Source of the DNA: UBA11475 sp902486425
GTDB lineage: Bacteria; Bacillota; Clostridia; Christensenellales; Borkfalkiaceae
NCBI GenBank assembly: GCA_902486425.1
Contig: CABTOK010000007.1
Coordinates: 310,001-374,000 of the forward strand
Direction: 5' to 3'
Length of the DNA: 64,000 nucleotides
Below, in pieces: positions 1-9,041 of the stretch; within the stretch, counting starts at the first letter, position 1; every line of letters begins with the position of its first letter. The position numbers were made by a program, and so were the translations under genes. A model generated the notes under the pieces. It made no database searches. It was not told the origin of the DNA and saw nothing but the letters and a program-made list of their open reading frames with translations.

Positions 1-290
1 AAACGAAGCTTACTTCGGGCAAAATACTTGTGTATTTTTTGCTTGCGGGAGTTGTTTTGCAGGCTTTCGGATTGTATCAATATCTCGTGGACTTCGGAGG
101 GGCTGGAGCAACCGTGCCGATTTCCGGCTTCGGATATTTACTGGCGGAAGGCGCCAGAAAGGGGGCGAAGGAGAGCCTTTTTAAGGCAATAACAGGCGGA
201 CTTAGCTCTGCTTCTATGGGAGTAACGGCGGCGATTGTGTTCGGATATATTTTTGCAGTTCTGTTTACTTCGAAAAGTAAACAGAACTGA
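1..290 (+). CDS. spoVAE: SpoVAE, stage V sporulation protein AE (5' end cut by window)
   Basis: The open frame runs in from the window edge (first full codon at base 3) and reads TKLTSGKILVYFLLAGVVLQ and onward, so the gene starts outside the window; the GTG at 30 is an internal codon. SpoVA proteins form the inner-membrane channel that moves dipicolinic acid into the forespore and out at germination. The visible 95 residues show hydrophobic spans and the family hallmark GAGATVPISGFGYLLAEG, followed by a second hydrophobic helix near the C-terminus. Full-length SpoVAE is about 115-120 residues, so only the start is missing. The yunB gene follows 42 bp downstream, consistent with a sporulation locus. 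Family assignment is firm from the signature; regulation cannot be seen because the promoter lies outside the window. Confidence 0.93.
   Translation, partial: TKLTSGKILVYFLLAGVVLQAFGLYQYLVDFGGAGATVPISGFGYLLAEGARKGAKESLFKAITGGLSSASMGVTAAIVFGYIFAVLFTSKSKQN
257..288 (+). other. Perfect 14-bp hairpin overlapping the end of spoVAE
   Basis: AGTTCTGTTTACTT (257-270) and AAGTAAACAGAACT (275-288) are exact inverted complements around a CGAA tetraloop. The right arm encodes the last residues of SpoVAE and runs into the stop codon. No U-tract follows, so it is not a standard intrinsic terminator; it may protect the mRNA 3' end or be a weak terminator. Confidence 0.6.
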
Positions 291-332
291 CGGTATAAGC
301 ATATAATTTTCTTCACGTAATAAATATATTGT

Positions 333-995
333 ATGATAGACTGCGTTGAAGAAAAACTTGTTTTAAAAAACAAAAAAATAAAATGCAAAAATCCGCGTAG
401 ACGTAAAATTCCCGTTCTTATAATTTTTCTTATCGTTTTTGGATCGCTTTTTATTCACTATAAGAGCAACGTTTCGAGAATTTTATCCGAAACGTGCGTA
501 AAAAGCGCAAAAGAAATAACGGTAGACGCGATAAACAACGTAGTTTTAGAAAGTTTGTCCGATCTTAAATATTCCGATCTCGCCGAAGTTTCGCTCGATA
601 ATTCCGGAAATATAAAAATGATAAATATCGATGTCGTCGAAACGAATAAAATAGCGAGAACGGTTTCGATAAATACAAAAAAACTTCTCGAACAAAAATT
701 GAAAGACGGCGTTCCGGTACCGTTCGGAACTTTAAGCGGATTCGCGTATTTTTCGGGTGCCGGAAAAACGATATTTTTGCAGGTTGTTACGGTAAAAAAC
801 GTATATTGCGATTTTTCGAGCGATTTTTTAGAAGGGGGAATCAATCAGACCGTTCACAGAATATATCTTATCGTAAAAGCGGAAGTAACCGTTGTTATTC
901 CGGGAGTTAAAAGCGAAACGGAGTTCGATTCCGAAATTTTGCTGTGCGAAAGTCTTTTGGTCGGAAAAGTGCCGGAGATAATCGTCGGAAGATAA
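333..995 (+). CDS. yunB: Sporulation protein YunB
   Basis: 220 residues: a basic N-terminus (KNPRRRKIP), one transmembrane helix at about residues 27-43 and a long extracytoplasmic domain. The domain reads SAKEITVDAINNVV followed by LEQKLKDGVPVPFGTLSG, which is characteristic of YunB. YunB is a mother-cell sporulation protein; in Bacillus subtilis it is sigma-E dependent and contributes to spore morphogenesis, but its biochemical role is unknown. The start is ATG at 333. No Shine-Dalgarno lies upstream, only AT-rich DNA with GCATATA at 299-305 and AATAAATA at 319-326, which weakly resembles a sigma-E promoter close enough to give a leaderless message (inference). The preceding gene is spoVAE and the next is the pheST T-box unit, which has its own promoter. 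Confidence 0.88.
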   Translation: MIDCVEEKLVLKNKKIKCKNPRRRKIPVLIIFLIVFGSLFIHYKSNVSRILSETCVKSAKEITVDAINNVVLESLSDLKYSDLAEVSLDNSGNIKMINIDVVETNKIARTVSINTKKLLEQKLKDGVPVPFGTLSGFAYFSGAGKTIFLQVVTVKNVYCDFSSDFLEGGINQTVHRIYLIVKAEVTVVIPGVKSETEFDSEILLCESLLVGKVPEIIVGR

Positions 996-1070
996 AAACC
1001 GGATTTAGTAGAGAGAAATAGGATAAAAGATAAGAAAAATACGGCAAAAATCAAAAAAACTCAAATATGC

Positions 1071-1099
1071 TTGACAAAATAAAATACTCGTTATAATAT
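1071..1099 (+). promoter_or_regulatory. Sigma-A-type promoter for the pheST T-box transcript
   Basis: TTGACA at 1071-1076 is a perfect -35. The -10 can be read as TAATAT (1094-1099, 17-bp spacer) or TATAAT (1092-1097, 15-bp spacer). It lies just before the T-box leader. Confidence 0.8.
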
Positions 1100-1103
1100 T
1101 ATA

Positions 1104-1346
1104 GTAACTATAAAGGCTATGAAAAAGACAGACGTTTAACACCCTTTCAAAGAGAGACGGCTCGTCGGCTGTAAGGTCGTCGTCAGGGGTAAACGTTATT
1201 CACTTTAGAGCTCCTTACGGAACGCGCGTTTTGCGTCAGTATGATAAGGCGGTCGTACCGTTAAAACGTAAACGAGGCTTATTTTAAGCGAATTTTAGGT
1301 GGTACAGCGTTAAGGACGCCCTAATTACGGGCGGCCTTATTTTTAT
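1104..1346 (+). promoter_or_regulatory. T-box riboswitch leader (predicted Phe specifier)
   Basis: The roughly 240-nt leader upstream of pheS carries the conserved T-box TTAGGTGGTACAGCG (about 1295-1309), which pairs with the uncharged tRNA acceptor end in the antiterminator. It is followed directly by a terminator hairpin (AAGGACGCCC at 1312-1321 against GGGCGGCCTT at 1329-1338) and a T-rich tail. The predicted specifier is UUC at 1199-1201 followed by A, within GTTATTCACTTTAG, matching phenylalanine and the downstream gene. T-boxes of this class cause transcription readthrough when uncharged cognate tRNA accumulates. The specifier position is read by eye, not from a covariance model. Confidence 0.9.
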
Positions 1347-1363
1347 ATAAAAACGGAGGATTT

Positions 1364-2389
1364 ATGAACGAAAAATTCGAACAGATAAAAGAAAAAGCTC
1401 AGAAAGCTCTGGAATCTGCAAAATTCACTAAAGACCTTGCCGAGATAAAAGCGGGATTTTTAGGAAAAACAGGCGAAATAACCGGTCTTTTAAAATCAAT
1501 GAAGGATATTCCGGGTAACGAAAGAGCGGCTTTCGGTAAACTTGTCAACGACCTTAAACAGGAAGTAGAAAAGTACTTTGTCGAAAAGGAAAAATCTTTG
1601 AAAGAAGAAGAACTCAAACGTCGTTACGAGAAGGAAAAAATAGACGTTACTCTTCCCGGCAAAAAGACGAAAACGGGGAATTTACATCCTTTGAATCTCG
1701 TTAAAAACGAGATAATTTCGGCTTTTACGGGAATGGGATTCGAAATATTCGAAGGTCCCGAAATCGAAACCGATTATTACTGCTTCCAGGCTCTCAATAT
1801 CCCCAAGGATCATCCGGCGAGAGATATGCAGGACACGTTTTATATAAACGACGATATTGTTTTGAGATCGCAGACTTCGACAGGTCAGATCAGAGTTATG
1901 GAAAACAAAAAACCGCCGATCAAGATTTTATCGCCGGGCAGAGTTTACCGCTCTGACGACGATGCGTCCCACTCGCCGATGTTCCATCAATGCGAAGGTC
2001 TCGTCGTCGATAAGGGAATAACGCTTGCAGATCTTCAGGGGCTTCTTGACGAATTCGTAAAAATCATATTCGACAAGGATACGAAAACAAGGCTCCGCCC
2101 GTCATATTTCCCGTTTACCGAACCGAGCGTCGAAGTAGACGTTACGTGTTCCAAATGCCACGGAAAAGGCTGTGGCTTATGTAAGGGAACGGGCTGGATT
2201 GAAATACTCGGCGCGGGCGTAGTAAACAAAAAAGTTCTCGAAAATTGCGGAATAGATTCAAACGAATATTCCGGTCTTGCGTTCGGTCTCGGACTTGAAA
2301 GAGTCGCGATGATAAAATACGGCATAACGGATATAAGAACGATGTTCGAAAACAATGTAAAATTCTTAAAACAGTTTGACAGGAGATAA
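1364..2389 (+). CDS. pheS: Phenylalanyl-tRNA synthetase alpha subunit
   Basis: 341 residues, normal length for bacterial PheS. The N-terminal coiled-coil (about 1-95) contacts tRNA; the class II catalytic core follows. Visible motifs include [20 protein letters not shown] (motif 1 region), [24 protein letters not shown], motif 2 [18 protein letters not shown], and motif 3 [18 protein letters not shown] near the C-terminus. [18 protein letters not shown] segment could be a small zinc-type knuckle. The enzyme charges tRNA-Phe as an alpha2-beta2 heterotetramer with PheT, encoded 6 bp downstream. GGAGG at 1354-1358 is a good ribosome-binding site for the ATG at 1364. Expression should be controlled by the T-box leader upstream. 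Confidence 0.98.
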   Translation: MNEKFEQIKEKAQKALESAKFTKDLAEIKAGFLGKTGEITGLLKSMKDIPGNERAAFGKLVNDLKQEVEKYFVEKEKSLKEEELKRRYEKEKIDVTLPGKKTKTGNLHPLNLVKNEIISAFTGMGFEIFEGPEIETDYYCFQALNIPKDHPARDMQDTFYINDDIVLRSQTSTGQIRVMENKKPPIKILSPGRVYRSDDDASHSPMFHQCEGLVVDKGITLADLQGLLDEFVKIIFDKDTKTRLRPSYFPFTEPSVEVDVTCSKCHGKGCGLCKGTGWIEILGAGVVNKKVLENCGIDSNEYSGLAFGLGLERVAMIKYGITDIRTMFENNVKFLKQFDRR

Positions 2390-2395
2390 CCAGAT

Positions 2396-4798
2396 ATGAA
2401 AGCACCTTTATCATGGCTTAAAGATTACGTAGATATACGCGTTACGCCCGAAGAACTCGAAAAAAAGTTGTTTTCATGCGGGTTTGAAGTCGAAGAAATG
2501 ATTTACGTCGGTAAAAATATCGACAAAATAGTCGTTTGCAAAATTTTGAAAACCGAAAAACATCCGAATGCGGACAAACTTACGGTTTGTCAGGTAGACG
2601 CAGGCAAATACGGCGTTCTTCAGATTATAACCGCCGCAAAAAATATTTTCGAAGGAGCGATCGTTCCTGTCGCTCTCGACGGCTCGACGCTTAACAACGG
2701 CGAACACATTTATAACGGTGAACTGCGCGGTCTCCCGTCGCAGGGTATGTTCTGCTCGGGCGAGGAACTCGGTATAACCGACGATTTTTATGACGGCGCG
2801 AGCGTGGACGGGATTCTTATATTAAAAGAAAATTATCCGCTCGGCGAAGAAGTTAAAAAAGTTCTCGGAATAGAAGACGTTATTTTCGATATAAACGTAA
2901 CGGCGAACCGTCCTGACTGCCAGAGTATATTAGGTATCGCGAGAGAAGTTGCGGCTGTTCTCGGCGAAAAGATAAGAGAACCGGATCTGAGTTATACAGC
3001 TACCTGCGGCGTTTCGACAAAAGGAACCATAAAGGTTACCGATAACGCGCCGGACCTTTGTCCGAGATATATAGCGCAGTACGTAAAAGACGTAAAGCTC
3101 GGAGAATCGCCGAGATGGCTTAAAAAACGTCTTTTCAGCGCCGGACTCAGATCTATAAACAACATAGTCGATATAACAAACTTCGTTCTTCTCGAAATCG
3201 GTCAGCCGATGCATGCGTTCGATCTGAAAGATCTTTCGGGTAAAGAGATAAATGTAAGAAGAGCTGAAAGCGGCGAAAAAATCGTAACGCTCGACGAAAA
3301 AGAATTCACCTTGAACGAAAACAATCTCGTCATATGCGACAGAGAAAGACCTGTAGCCCTTGCCGGCGTTATGGGCGGGCTTAACAGCGAAATAAAGGAT
3401 ACCACGCAGAACATAATTTTCGAATGCGCCAAGTTTGCGAGAGATAATATCAGAAAAACTTCGAGAGCGTTGGGACAGAGAAGCGATTCTTCGTCGAGAT
3501 ACGAAAAGGGTATTGACGTTAATTCGGCGGAAGTTGGTATTAAGCGCGCTCTTCATCTTATAAACGAGCTTAAAATAGGCGAAATCGCCGAAGACAGATA
3601 CGATATTATATTCGAAGAACCCGAAAAGAAGGTTATCAAAACCAAAATTTCGAAGATAAACGGCGTTCTCGGTATAACCGTTCCGAAAAACGTTATAATC
3701 GAATCGCTTGAAAAACTTAACTTCGAAGTAAAAGTAAGCGGTGACGATATTACGGTTACAGCGCCGCTTTACAGAGAAGACGTCGAAGATTATCCCGATC
3801 TTGCCGAAGAAGTCATAAGAGAGTACGGTTATGAACATATCGTTCCCACAATGCTTAAAACGGCAAGCATAACTGCCGGCGGAATTAACGAATCGCAGAA
3901 GAAAATCGAAAATACCAAAAATCTTTTGATAGGACACGGCTTCAACGAAATCATAACTTATTCATTCGTGTCGGAGAAGGAATACGATCTTTTCGGATTC
4001 GATAAAAACTCGGAAGAATACAGATTTATAAAAATCAAAAATCCGATAGGCGAAGATATGTCCGTCATGAGAACTTCGCTTCTCCCGTCGATGACGAGAG
4101 TAATAGCTTCGAATATGGCGAGAAAGAATTACGAAGGAAGACTTTTCGAACTTGCGAAAATCTACAAACCGAAAAATCTTCCGGTAACAGAACTCCCCGA
4201 CGAAAAGAACGTTTTATCTCTCGGCGTATTCGGCGAAGACGAAGACTTTTTCACCTTAAAAGGCGTTATCGAAGATTATCTCGATGAATTTGCTTATGGC
4301 AAAAACGTAAAGTATATTCCTTGCGATAAGTCGTGCATGCACCCGACGAGAAGCGCGTATGTAACAATCGAAGGCGAAACGATAGGTTATTTCGGAGAAC
4401 TTCTTCCTTCTATTTCCGAAAAGCTCGGAATAGATAAAAAGGCGTACGTCGGCGAGATGTATTACGACGAACTCAAAAAATACTTCGACGATAAAATCGC
4501 CGTAAAACCCGTATCGAAATACCCGAGCGTAGAACGCGATCTCGCCGTGACGGTAGACGACAACGTTCCGTCCGGCGACATTTTGGACGCTATTTACGCA
4601 AGCGGCGGCGAAACACTCGAAAATGTAAAGCTTTTCGACGTTTATAAGGGCGATCAGGTTGCAAAGGGTAAAAAGAGTATAGCTTTCAATCTTTTGTTCA
4701 ATGCGGGCGACAGAACTCTTTCCGTTGAAGAAATCGACGAAGCCGTAAAGGTTATACTTAAAATTCTTAAAGATAGATTCGGCGCTGAACTCAGATAA
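2396..4798 (+). CDS. pheT: Phenylalanyl-tRNA synthetase beta subunit
   Basis: 800 residues, full length. The order of domains fits PheT: N-terminal EMAP/OB tRNA-binding fold (KILKTEKHPNADKLTVCQVD, about residues 45-65), B3/B4 editing region that clears Tyr-tRNA-Phe (middle), B5 domain, a catalytically inactive class II-like fold, and the C-terminal ferredoxin-like anticodon-binding domain (KPVSKYPSVERDLAVTVDD). It partners PheS in the cytoplasm. The ribosome-binding site AGGAGAT overlaps the end of pheS, so the two genes are probably translationally coupled. A strong intrinsic terminator follows about 30 bp after the stop, closing the T-box regulated unit. Confidence 0.98.
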   Translation: MKAPLSWLKDYVDIRVTPEELEKKLFSCGFEVEEMIYVGKNIDKIVVCKILKTEKHPNADKLTVCQVDAGKYGVLQIITAAKNIFEGAIVPVALDGSTLNNGEHIYNGELRGLPSQGMFCSGEELGITDDFYDGASVDGILILKENYPLGEEVKKVLGIEDVIFDINVTANRPDCQSILGIAREVAAVLGEKIREPDLSYTATCGVSTKGTIKVTDNAPDLCPRYIAQYVKDVKLGESPRWLKKRLFSAGLRSINNIVDITNFVLLEIGQPMHAFDLKDLSGKEINVRRAESGEKIVTLDEKEFTLNENNLVICDRERPVALAGVMGGLNSEIKDTTQNIIFECAKFARDNIRKTSRALGQRSDSSSRYEKGIDVNSAEVGIKRALHLINELKIGEIAEDRYDIIFEEPEKKVIKTKISKINGVLGITVPKNVIIESLEKLNFEVKVSGDDITVTAPLYREDVEDYPDLAEEVIREYGYEHIVPTMLKTASITAGGINESQKKIENTKNLLIGHGFNEIITYSFVSEKEYDLFGFDKNSEEYRFIKIKNPIGEDMSVMRTSLLPSMTRVIASNMARKNYEGRLFELAKIYKPKNLPVTELPDEKNVLSLGVFGEDEDFFTLKGVIEDYLDEFAYGKNVKYIPCDKSCMHPTRSAYVTIEGETIGYFGELLPSISEKLGIDKKAYVGEMYYDELKKYFDDKIAVKPVSKYPSVERDLAVTVDDNVPSGDILDAIYASGGETLENVKLFDVYKGDQVAKGKKSIAFNLLFNAGDRTLSVEEIDEAVKVILKILKDRFGAELR

Positions 4799-4829
4799 CG
4801 CCGTAAAATGACCTGAAATACTTTAAAAA

Positions 4830-4860
4830 TAAAAAAACGGAAGATTATTCCGTTTTTTTA
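4830..4860 (+). terminator. Intrinsic terminator of pheST
   Basis: AAAAAACGGAA and TTCCGTTTTTT form a stem with a GATTA-type loop, continuing into a T-run. It separates pheT from mutS2. Confidence 0.85.
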
Positions 4861-4862
4861 TT

Positions 4863-4890
4863 TTGCAAAACAGGTAAAATAAGGTAAAAT
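4863..4890 (+). promoter_or_regulatory. Possible promoter for mutS2
   Basis: TTGCAA (4863-4868) and TAAAAT (4885-4890) are separated by 16 bp, after the pheT terminator. The -10 falls in a short direct repeat of AGGTAAAAT, so the assignment is tentative. Confidence 0.4.
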
Positions 4891-4936
4891 ATATTTGTAA
4901 TAAAACGGTAGCCTTAAAATGGCTGCAAGGCGAAAA

Positions 4937-7297
4937 ATGATATCCGAAAAAACCTTAAAATCACTCGAATTCGATAAAATATTAAAAATAGTATCCGGTT
5001 ACGCCGTGCTGGATTCATCGAAAGCCGCGATAGAAAATCTGAAACCGACTTCCGATAAAAGCGAAGTTACTTACCTTTTAAAAAGTACGGAAGAAGCTTT
5101 CAATCTTTTATATAAGTACAGTCTCGAAAGAGTTCCTTATTGCGTGAGCGTGGTAAACGCCGTTTCGAGAGCCGAAAAGGGAGCTACGCTTAATATGAGA
5201 GAGCTTCTCGATATAGCGGCGCTTCTGTCCGCTTCGAGAACGGTGAAAGCGAGTATAGAATCCGTTTCGGACGAAGCTATAGAGAATATAAAAACTCTCG
5301 CTTCGGGGCTTTTCGAATACAGAATTTTAGAAAAAGAAATAACTTCGAAAATAGTTTCGGAAGACACCATGGCGGACTCTGCTTCCGAAAGGCTCGCTTC
5401 GATAAGAAAAAGGATAAGAGACCTTAACGTAAAAATAAGGGATAAGCTTAATTCTTATATCAGGGGCTCGAATAAGTTCATGCAGGATAACGTCGTTACG
5501 ATGCGTATGAACAGATATGTTATCCCCGTTAAAGCCGAGTATAAGGGAATGGTCAAAGGGTTTGTCCACGATCAGTCGGCGACGGGTTCTACCGTATTCA
5601 TAGAACCGGAACAAGTTATAGAATACAATAACGATCTGAAGACCGCTTATATAGAAGAGTCAGAAGAAGTTTACAGAATCTTAAGAGAGCTTTCGGGTAA
5701 GGTTGCTGGAATATCGAACGCCATAAAATATAACGAAGAAATATTGTCCGATATAGACGTGTTTTATGCCAAGGCCACTTACGCTTTCGAGACGAAAGCT
5801 ACTCGTCCCATTGTTAATTTTTCAGGCATAATCTCTATCAAAAAAGCAAGGCATCCGCTGATAAATCCCGAAAAAGTAATTCCCGTTACCGTAACGCTCG
5901 GTAAGGAGTACAAATATCTCCTTGTAACAGGTCCGAATACGGGAGGAAAAACGGTTACGTTGAAGCTTACGGGGCTCATGTGTCTCTTTGCAATGTGCGG
6001 CTTATACATTCCCTGCGAAGAAGAGAGCGAAGTTTCCGTTTTCGAAAATATTTTCTGCGACGTAGGCGACGAACAGAGTATCGAACAAAGCCTTTCGACT
6101 TTTTCGTCGCATATGGTAAACATAATCGATTTTTGCAACAACCTTACTTCCGCGTCGCTTGTTCTTTTAGACGAACTCGGCGCTGGTACGGATCCCGAAG
6201 AAGGAAGCGCACTCGCTCTCGCCGTTATTGAAAAGTTATTGAAGTCCGGCTCGTGCGGGATAGTAACTACGCATTATTCGAGACTTAAAGAATATGCGAT
6301 GACAGAGCCGCTTATCGAAAACGCGTCGATGGATTTCGATATAAAAACTTTAAGACCTGTCTATAAACTCAATATCGGCATACCGGGAAATTCGAACGCA
6401 ATCGAAATTTCAAAAAGATTGGGGCTTCCCGAAGATCTCGCAAAGCGTGCAACAGAGCTTTTATCAAAGGATAAGGTTTCGCTCGATAACGTTCTTAAAA
6501 AAGCCGAGGAGTCAAGGCAGGAGGCGGAAAAACTTTCGGAAGAGCTTAAAGTTTTGAAGGAAGAAAAAGAAAAAGAACTCGAAGGCGTAAAAAAGGAACT
6601 TTCAAGCGTTAAAGCCGAAAAAGAAAAAATTACGGCTTCCGCAAGACAGGAAGTCAAAAAGATAGTTTCGGAAAGACTTATCGAAGCCGAAGCGATTATT
6701 TCGGAACTTAACGATATTTATAAGACTTGCGAACTCGAAAACGGCGAACTGATAAGGGCGAGAACCCTTAAAAACAAACTTGCAGACAGTAAATACTTAA
6801 ACGAAGACATTCCGCTTTCAAAATACGAGCTCGCTCCCGTCGACGTGAAAAAGCTTTCCGTCGGGGACGAAGTTTACGTTAAATCTTTCAATAATACCGG
6901 GATAATAAATGATATCAAGGAAAAGAAAGGCGAAGCGGAAGTATTGTTCGGCAATATAAAATCCACGGTTAAGCTTTCGGACTGTTTTAACGCAAAAAAA
7001 CAGGCAGTTCAATCTGAAAAGCCTAAAGTTTCGAGGTCGGTTGAGAGATCTTTTCCGAAAGCCGAAATAAACATTATCGGTAAAACCGTTGCCGAAGGCG
7101 TTGAGGAAGTCGAAAAGTTTATAGATCAGGCTGTAGTAAGTAATATCCCGGAAATTCGAATTATTCACGGCATGGGAACGGGTAAACTTAAAAAGGGCGT
7201 GTGGGATTACCTTAAAACTAATAAAAACGTATCCGAGTACCGTCTCGGCAGATACGGCGAAGGAGAATCGGGAGTAACGGTCGTTACTCTGAAATAG
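4937..7297 (+). CDS. mutS2: MutS2 family endonuclease/ATPase
   Basis: 786 residues from the chosen start. The ATG at 4937 has AAGG 6 nt upstream and gives MISEKTLKSLEFDKIL, the normal MutS2 N-terminus; an in-frame ATG at 4919 has no ribosome-binding site. It lacks the MutS mismatch-binding domain. The sequence shows the MutS core/lever, Walker A TGPNTGGKT (about residue 335), Walker B LVLLDELGAGTDPEEG, a long charged coiled-coil (about 510-620), and a C-terminal Smr nuclease domain with HGMGTGKL near the end. MutS2 proteins suppress recombination or act on stalled, collided ribosomes, depending on species. A small membrane-protein gene starts 1 bp after the stop, suggesting co-transcription with the sulfur-relay genes. 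Confidence 0.96.
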   Translation: MISEKTLKSLEFDKILKIVSGYAVLDSSKAAIENLKPTSDKSEVTYLLKSTEEAFNLLYKYSLERVPYCVSVVNAVSRAEKGATLNMRELLDIAALLSASRTVKASIESVSDEAIENIKTLASGLFEYRILEKEITSKIVSEDTMADSASERLASIRKRIRDLNVKIRDKLNSYIRGSNKFMQDNVVTMRMNRYVIPVKAEYKGMVKGFVHDQSATGSTVFIEPEQVIEYNNDLKTAYIEESEEVYRILRELSGKVAGISNAIKYNEEILSDIDVFYAKATYAFETKATRPIVNFSGIISIKKARHPLINPEKVIPVTVTLGKEYKYLLVTGPNTGGKTVTLKLTGLMCLFAMCGLYIPCEEESEVSVFENIFCDVGDEQSIEQSLSTFSSHMVNIIDFCNNLTSASLVLLDELGAGTDPEEGSALALAVIEKLLKSGSCGIVTTHYSRLKEYAMTEPLIENASMDFDIKTLRPVYKLNIGIPGNSNAIEISKRLGLPEDLAKRATELLSKDKVSLDNVLKKAEESRQEAEKLSEELKVLKEEKEKELEGVKKELSSVKAEKEKITASARQEVKKIVSERLIEAEAIISELNDIYKTCELENGELIRARTLKNKLADSKYLNEDIPLSKYELAPVDVKKLSVGDEVYVKSFNNTGIINDIKEKKGEAEVLFGNIKSTVKLSDCFNAKKQAVQSEKPKVSRSVERSFPKAEINIIGKTVAEGVEEVEKFIDQAVVSNIPEIRIIHGMGTGKLKKGVWDYLKTNKNVSEYRLGRYGEGESGVTVVTLK

Positions 7298-7298
7298 T

Positions 7299-7907
7299 AT
7301 GGAAAATTTTATCGAAGAAACTTCTTCATTAAAACAGAGCGAAAAAAACAGAAAAAAGTATTTTATTTATACTCTCGTCTCGTACGCTTCGCTTGCCGTC
7401 GCTATACTTAGTCTGTTTTTCGCTCCGATTTTTATAAAAGTAAAGGATGACAAAATAACGATTGTCGCGTCGGGAGCCGGGCTTATCGTAAATATAGCGA
7501 CGATTGTTCTTACGTTCGGGCTTTTCTTGTTTCTGCACTTTTTGTTTTTGAAGAAGAAAAATAAAATATTCGTCGAATACGACTACATTTTTAATGGCGA
7601 AAAGCTCGCGGTGTCGGCAATATACAACGAGACTAAACGCAGTTTTATCGACAAAACGGACGTAAAAGATATTGTTAAAATAGGAAAAATCACGAGCGGC
7701 AGCTATAAAAAAATACTTTCCGATCCGACGGTGAAAAAGGTAAAATACTTTTCCGACGGTAAGACGGAAGACGGAAAGAAAATTTTTTACGTTTTATACA
7801 ACGGTAAAAACGGAAAGACCTGCATGCAGATAGAAGTAAGCGAAAAATTTATGGTGGCGATACTTAAAGTTACGGGAAAGGAAGTCGTCGAGGAGGATTA
7901 CGAATGA
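7299..7907 (+). CDS. Unknown two-span membrane protein
   Basis: 202 residues. Two hydrophobic helices are visible at about residues 21-44 and 56-84, followed by a cytoplasm-like, lysine-rich C-terminal half that begins IFVEYDYIFNGEKL. No catalytic motif is recognisable. It faintly recalls small clostridial proteins annotated only as domains of unknown function (DUF6106-like), but I cannot confirm that. The start lies 1 bp after the mutS2 stop, with no clear ribosome-binding site, so translation is probably coupled. The stop overlaps the cysteine desulfurase start by 4 bp. The tight packing suggests expression together with mutS2, the desulfurase and thiI, but gives no functional clue. Confidence 0.8.
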   Translation: MENFIEETSSLKQSEKNRKKYFIYTLVSYASLAVAILSLFFAPIFIKVKDDKITIVASGAGLIVNIATIVLTFGLFLFLHFLFLKKKNKIFVEYDYIFNGEKLAVSAIYNETKRSFIDKTDVKDIVKIGKITSGSYKKILSDPTVKKVKYFSDGKTEDGKKIFYVLYNGKNGKTCMQIEVSEKFMVAILKVTGKEVVEEDYE

Positions 7908-9040
7908 TATATCTTGATAACGCGGCGACGACGAAACCGAGCGAAACGGCTGTCGAAAGCGTCAAAGAATTTTTGGGCGATAATTATTTTAACCCGTCGG
8001 CTCTTTACCGCGAAGGACTTAAGAATCATGGTCTTTTGGACGAAGCGAGAGAGTTTTTTATCAAAAATTTTGCAACCGAAAAGCATGATATAATATTTAA
8101 TTCGTGCGGAAGCGAAGCCGATAATCAGGCGGTTTTCTGTGCGGTGAAAAGAGGAACGTTTATTACTACCGAAGGCGAACATCCTGCAATATACAAGAGC
8201 TTTTCTGAATTAAAATCAAGAGGACTTAACGTAGTTTTCGCTAAAATAAACAAAGACGGAAGTGTAAACGAAGACGACTTGTATAAAAAAATAAAAGAAA
8301 ATTCCGATACAAGTCTTGTTTCGGTAGTACACGTTAATAACGAGACGGGCGCGATAAACGATATATCGAAAATCGCCGCGAACGTGAAAAAAATAAATAA
8401 AAACATACTCTTCCACAGCGACGGCGTACAGGCTTTTCTGAAGGTTCCCTACAGACTTTCCGAAAATATAGATATGTATTCGGTAAGCGCGCATAAAATC
8501 AATGCGTTAAAAGGTACGGGCGCTCTTTTTTATAAAAAGAACGTTCCCGTCAAACCGCTCGTATACGGCGGCGGACAAGAAGAAGGTTTGCGCAGCGGCA
8601 CCGAAAATATTTTCGGCATAAAACTTTTCGAAGCGGCGGCAAAAGAGCATCTGAAAACGGTAAGAGAAGATTATAAAAAAGTTTACGACATAAAAAAGGA
8701 AGCTGCCGAAAATATAGATAAAGAGCTGTTTACGATAATTTCGGATCTTTCGCCGGAAAAATCATCTCCTTATATATTGTCTGTTTCGGCAAAAGGGTTG
8801 CGCGGAGAAGTAATAATGCACTCGCTGGAAGACGACGGCATTATAGTCGGCAACGGCTCGGCGTGTTCTTCAAAAAACCGTTACAGCAGAGTTCTGACGG
8901 CGGCGGGGTACGATAACGAAACGTTGGACGGAGTGGTGAGACTCAGTTTTTCAAACGCGACGACTCCTGACGAAGTGTCGTTTGCAATAAAAAAGCTCAA
9001 CGAAAAAACAAAAAAATTATACGAAACGATGAAGGGTTGA
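7904..9040 (+). CDS. Cysteine desulfurase (NifS/IscS family), probable partner of ThiI
   Basis: 378 residues. It is a PLP-dependent class V aminotransferase fold enzyme that removes sulfur from cysteine as a persulfide. It starts YLDNAATTKPS, the family opening, and carries His93 in GEHPA, the PLP-binding lysine in SAHKINALKG (Lys198), RSGTEN, and the persulfide-forming Cys321 in NGSACSSK on a short loop. GAGGAGG lies just upstream of the ATG at 7904. The gene overlaps the membrane protein by 4 bp and thiI starts 1 bp after its stop. This pairing resembles nifZ-thiI of Bacillus subtilis, where the desulfurase feeds sulfur to ThiI for 4-thiouridine synthesis, so a dedicated tRNA-thiolation role is inferred rather than general Fe-S assembly. 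Confidence 0.93.
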   Translation: MIYLDNAATTKPSETAVESVKEFLGDNYFNPSALYREGLKNHGLLDEAREFFIKNFATEKHDIIFNSCGSEADNQAVFCAVKRGTFITTEGEHPAIYKSFSELKSRGLNVVFAKINKDGSVNEDDLYKKIKENSDTSLVSVVHVNNETGAINDISKIAANVKKINKNILFHSDGVQAFLKVPYRLSENIDMYSVSAHKINALKGTGALFYKKNVPVKPLVYGGGQEEGLRSGTENIFGIKLFEAAAKEHLKTVREDYKKVYDIKKEAAENIDKELFTIISDLSPEKSSPYILSVSAKGLRGEVIMHSLEDDGIIVGNGSACSSKNRYSRVLTAAGYDNETLDGVVRLSFSNATTPDEVSFAIKKLNEKTKKLYETMKG

Positions 9041-9041
9041 T

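Noticed and set aside
2930..3937. Long antisense frame in pheT
   Set aside because: Pure mirror of a strongly conserved gene; no ribosome-binding site or family match.
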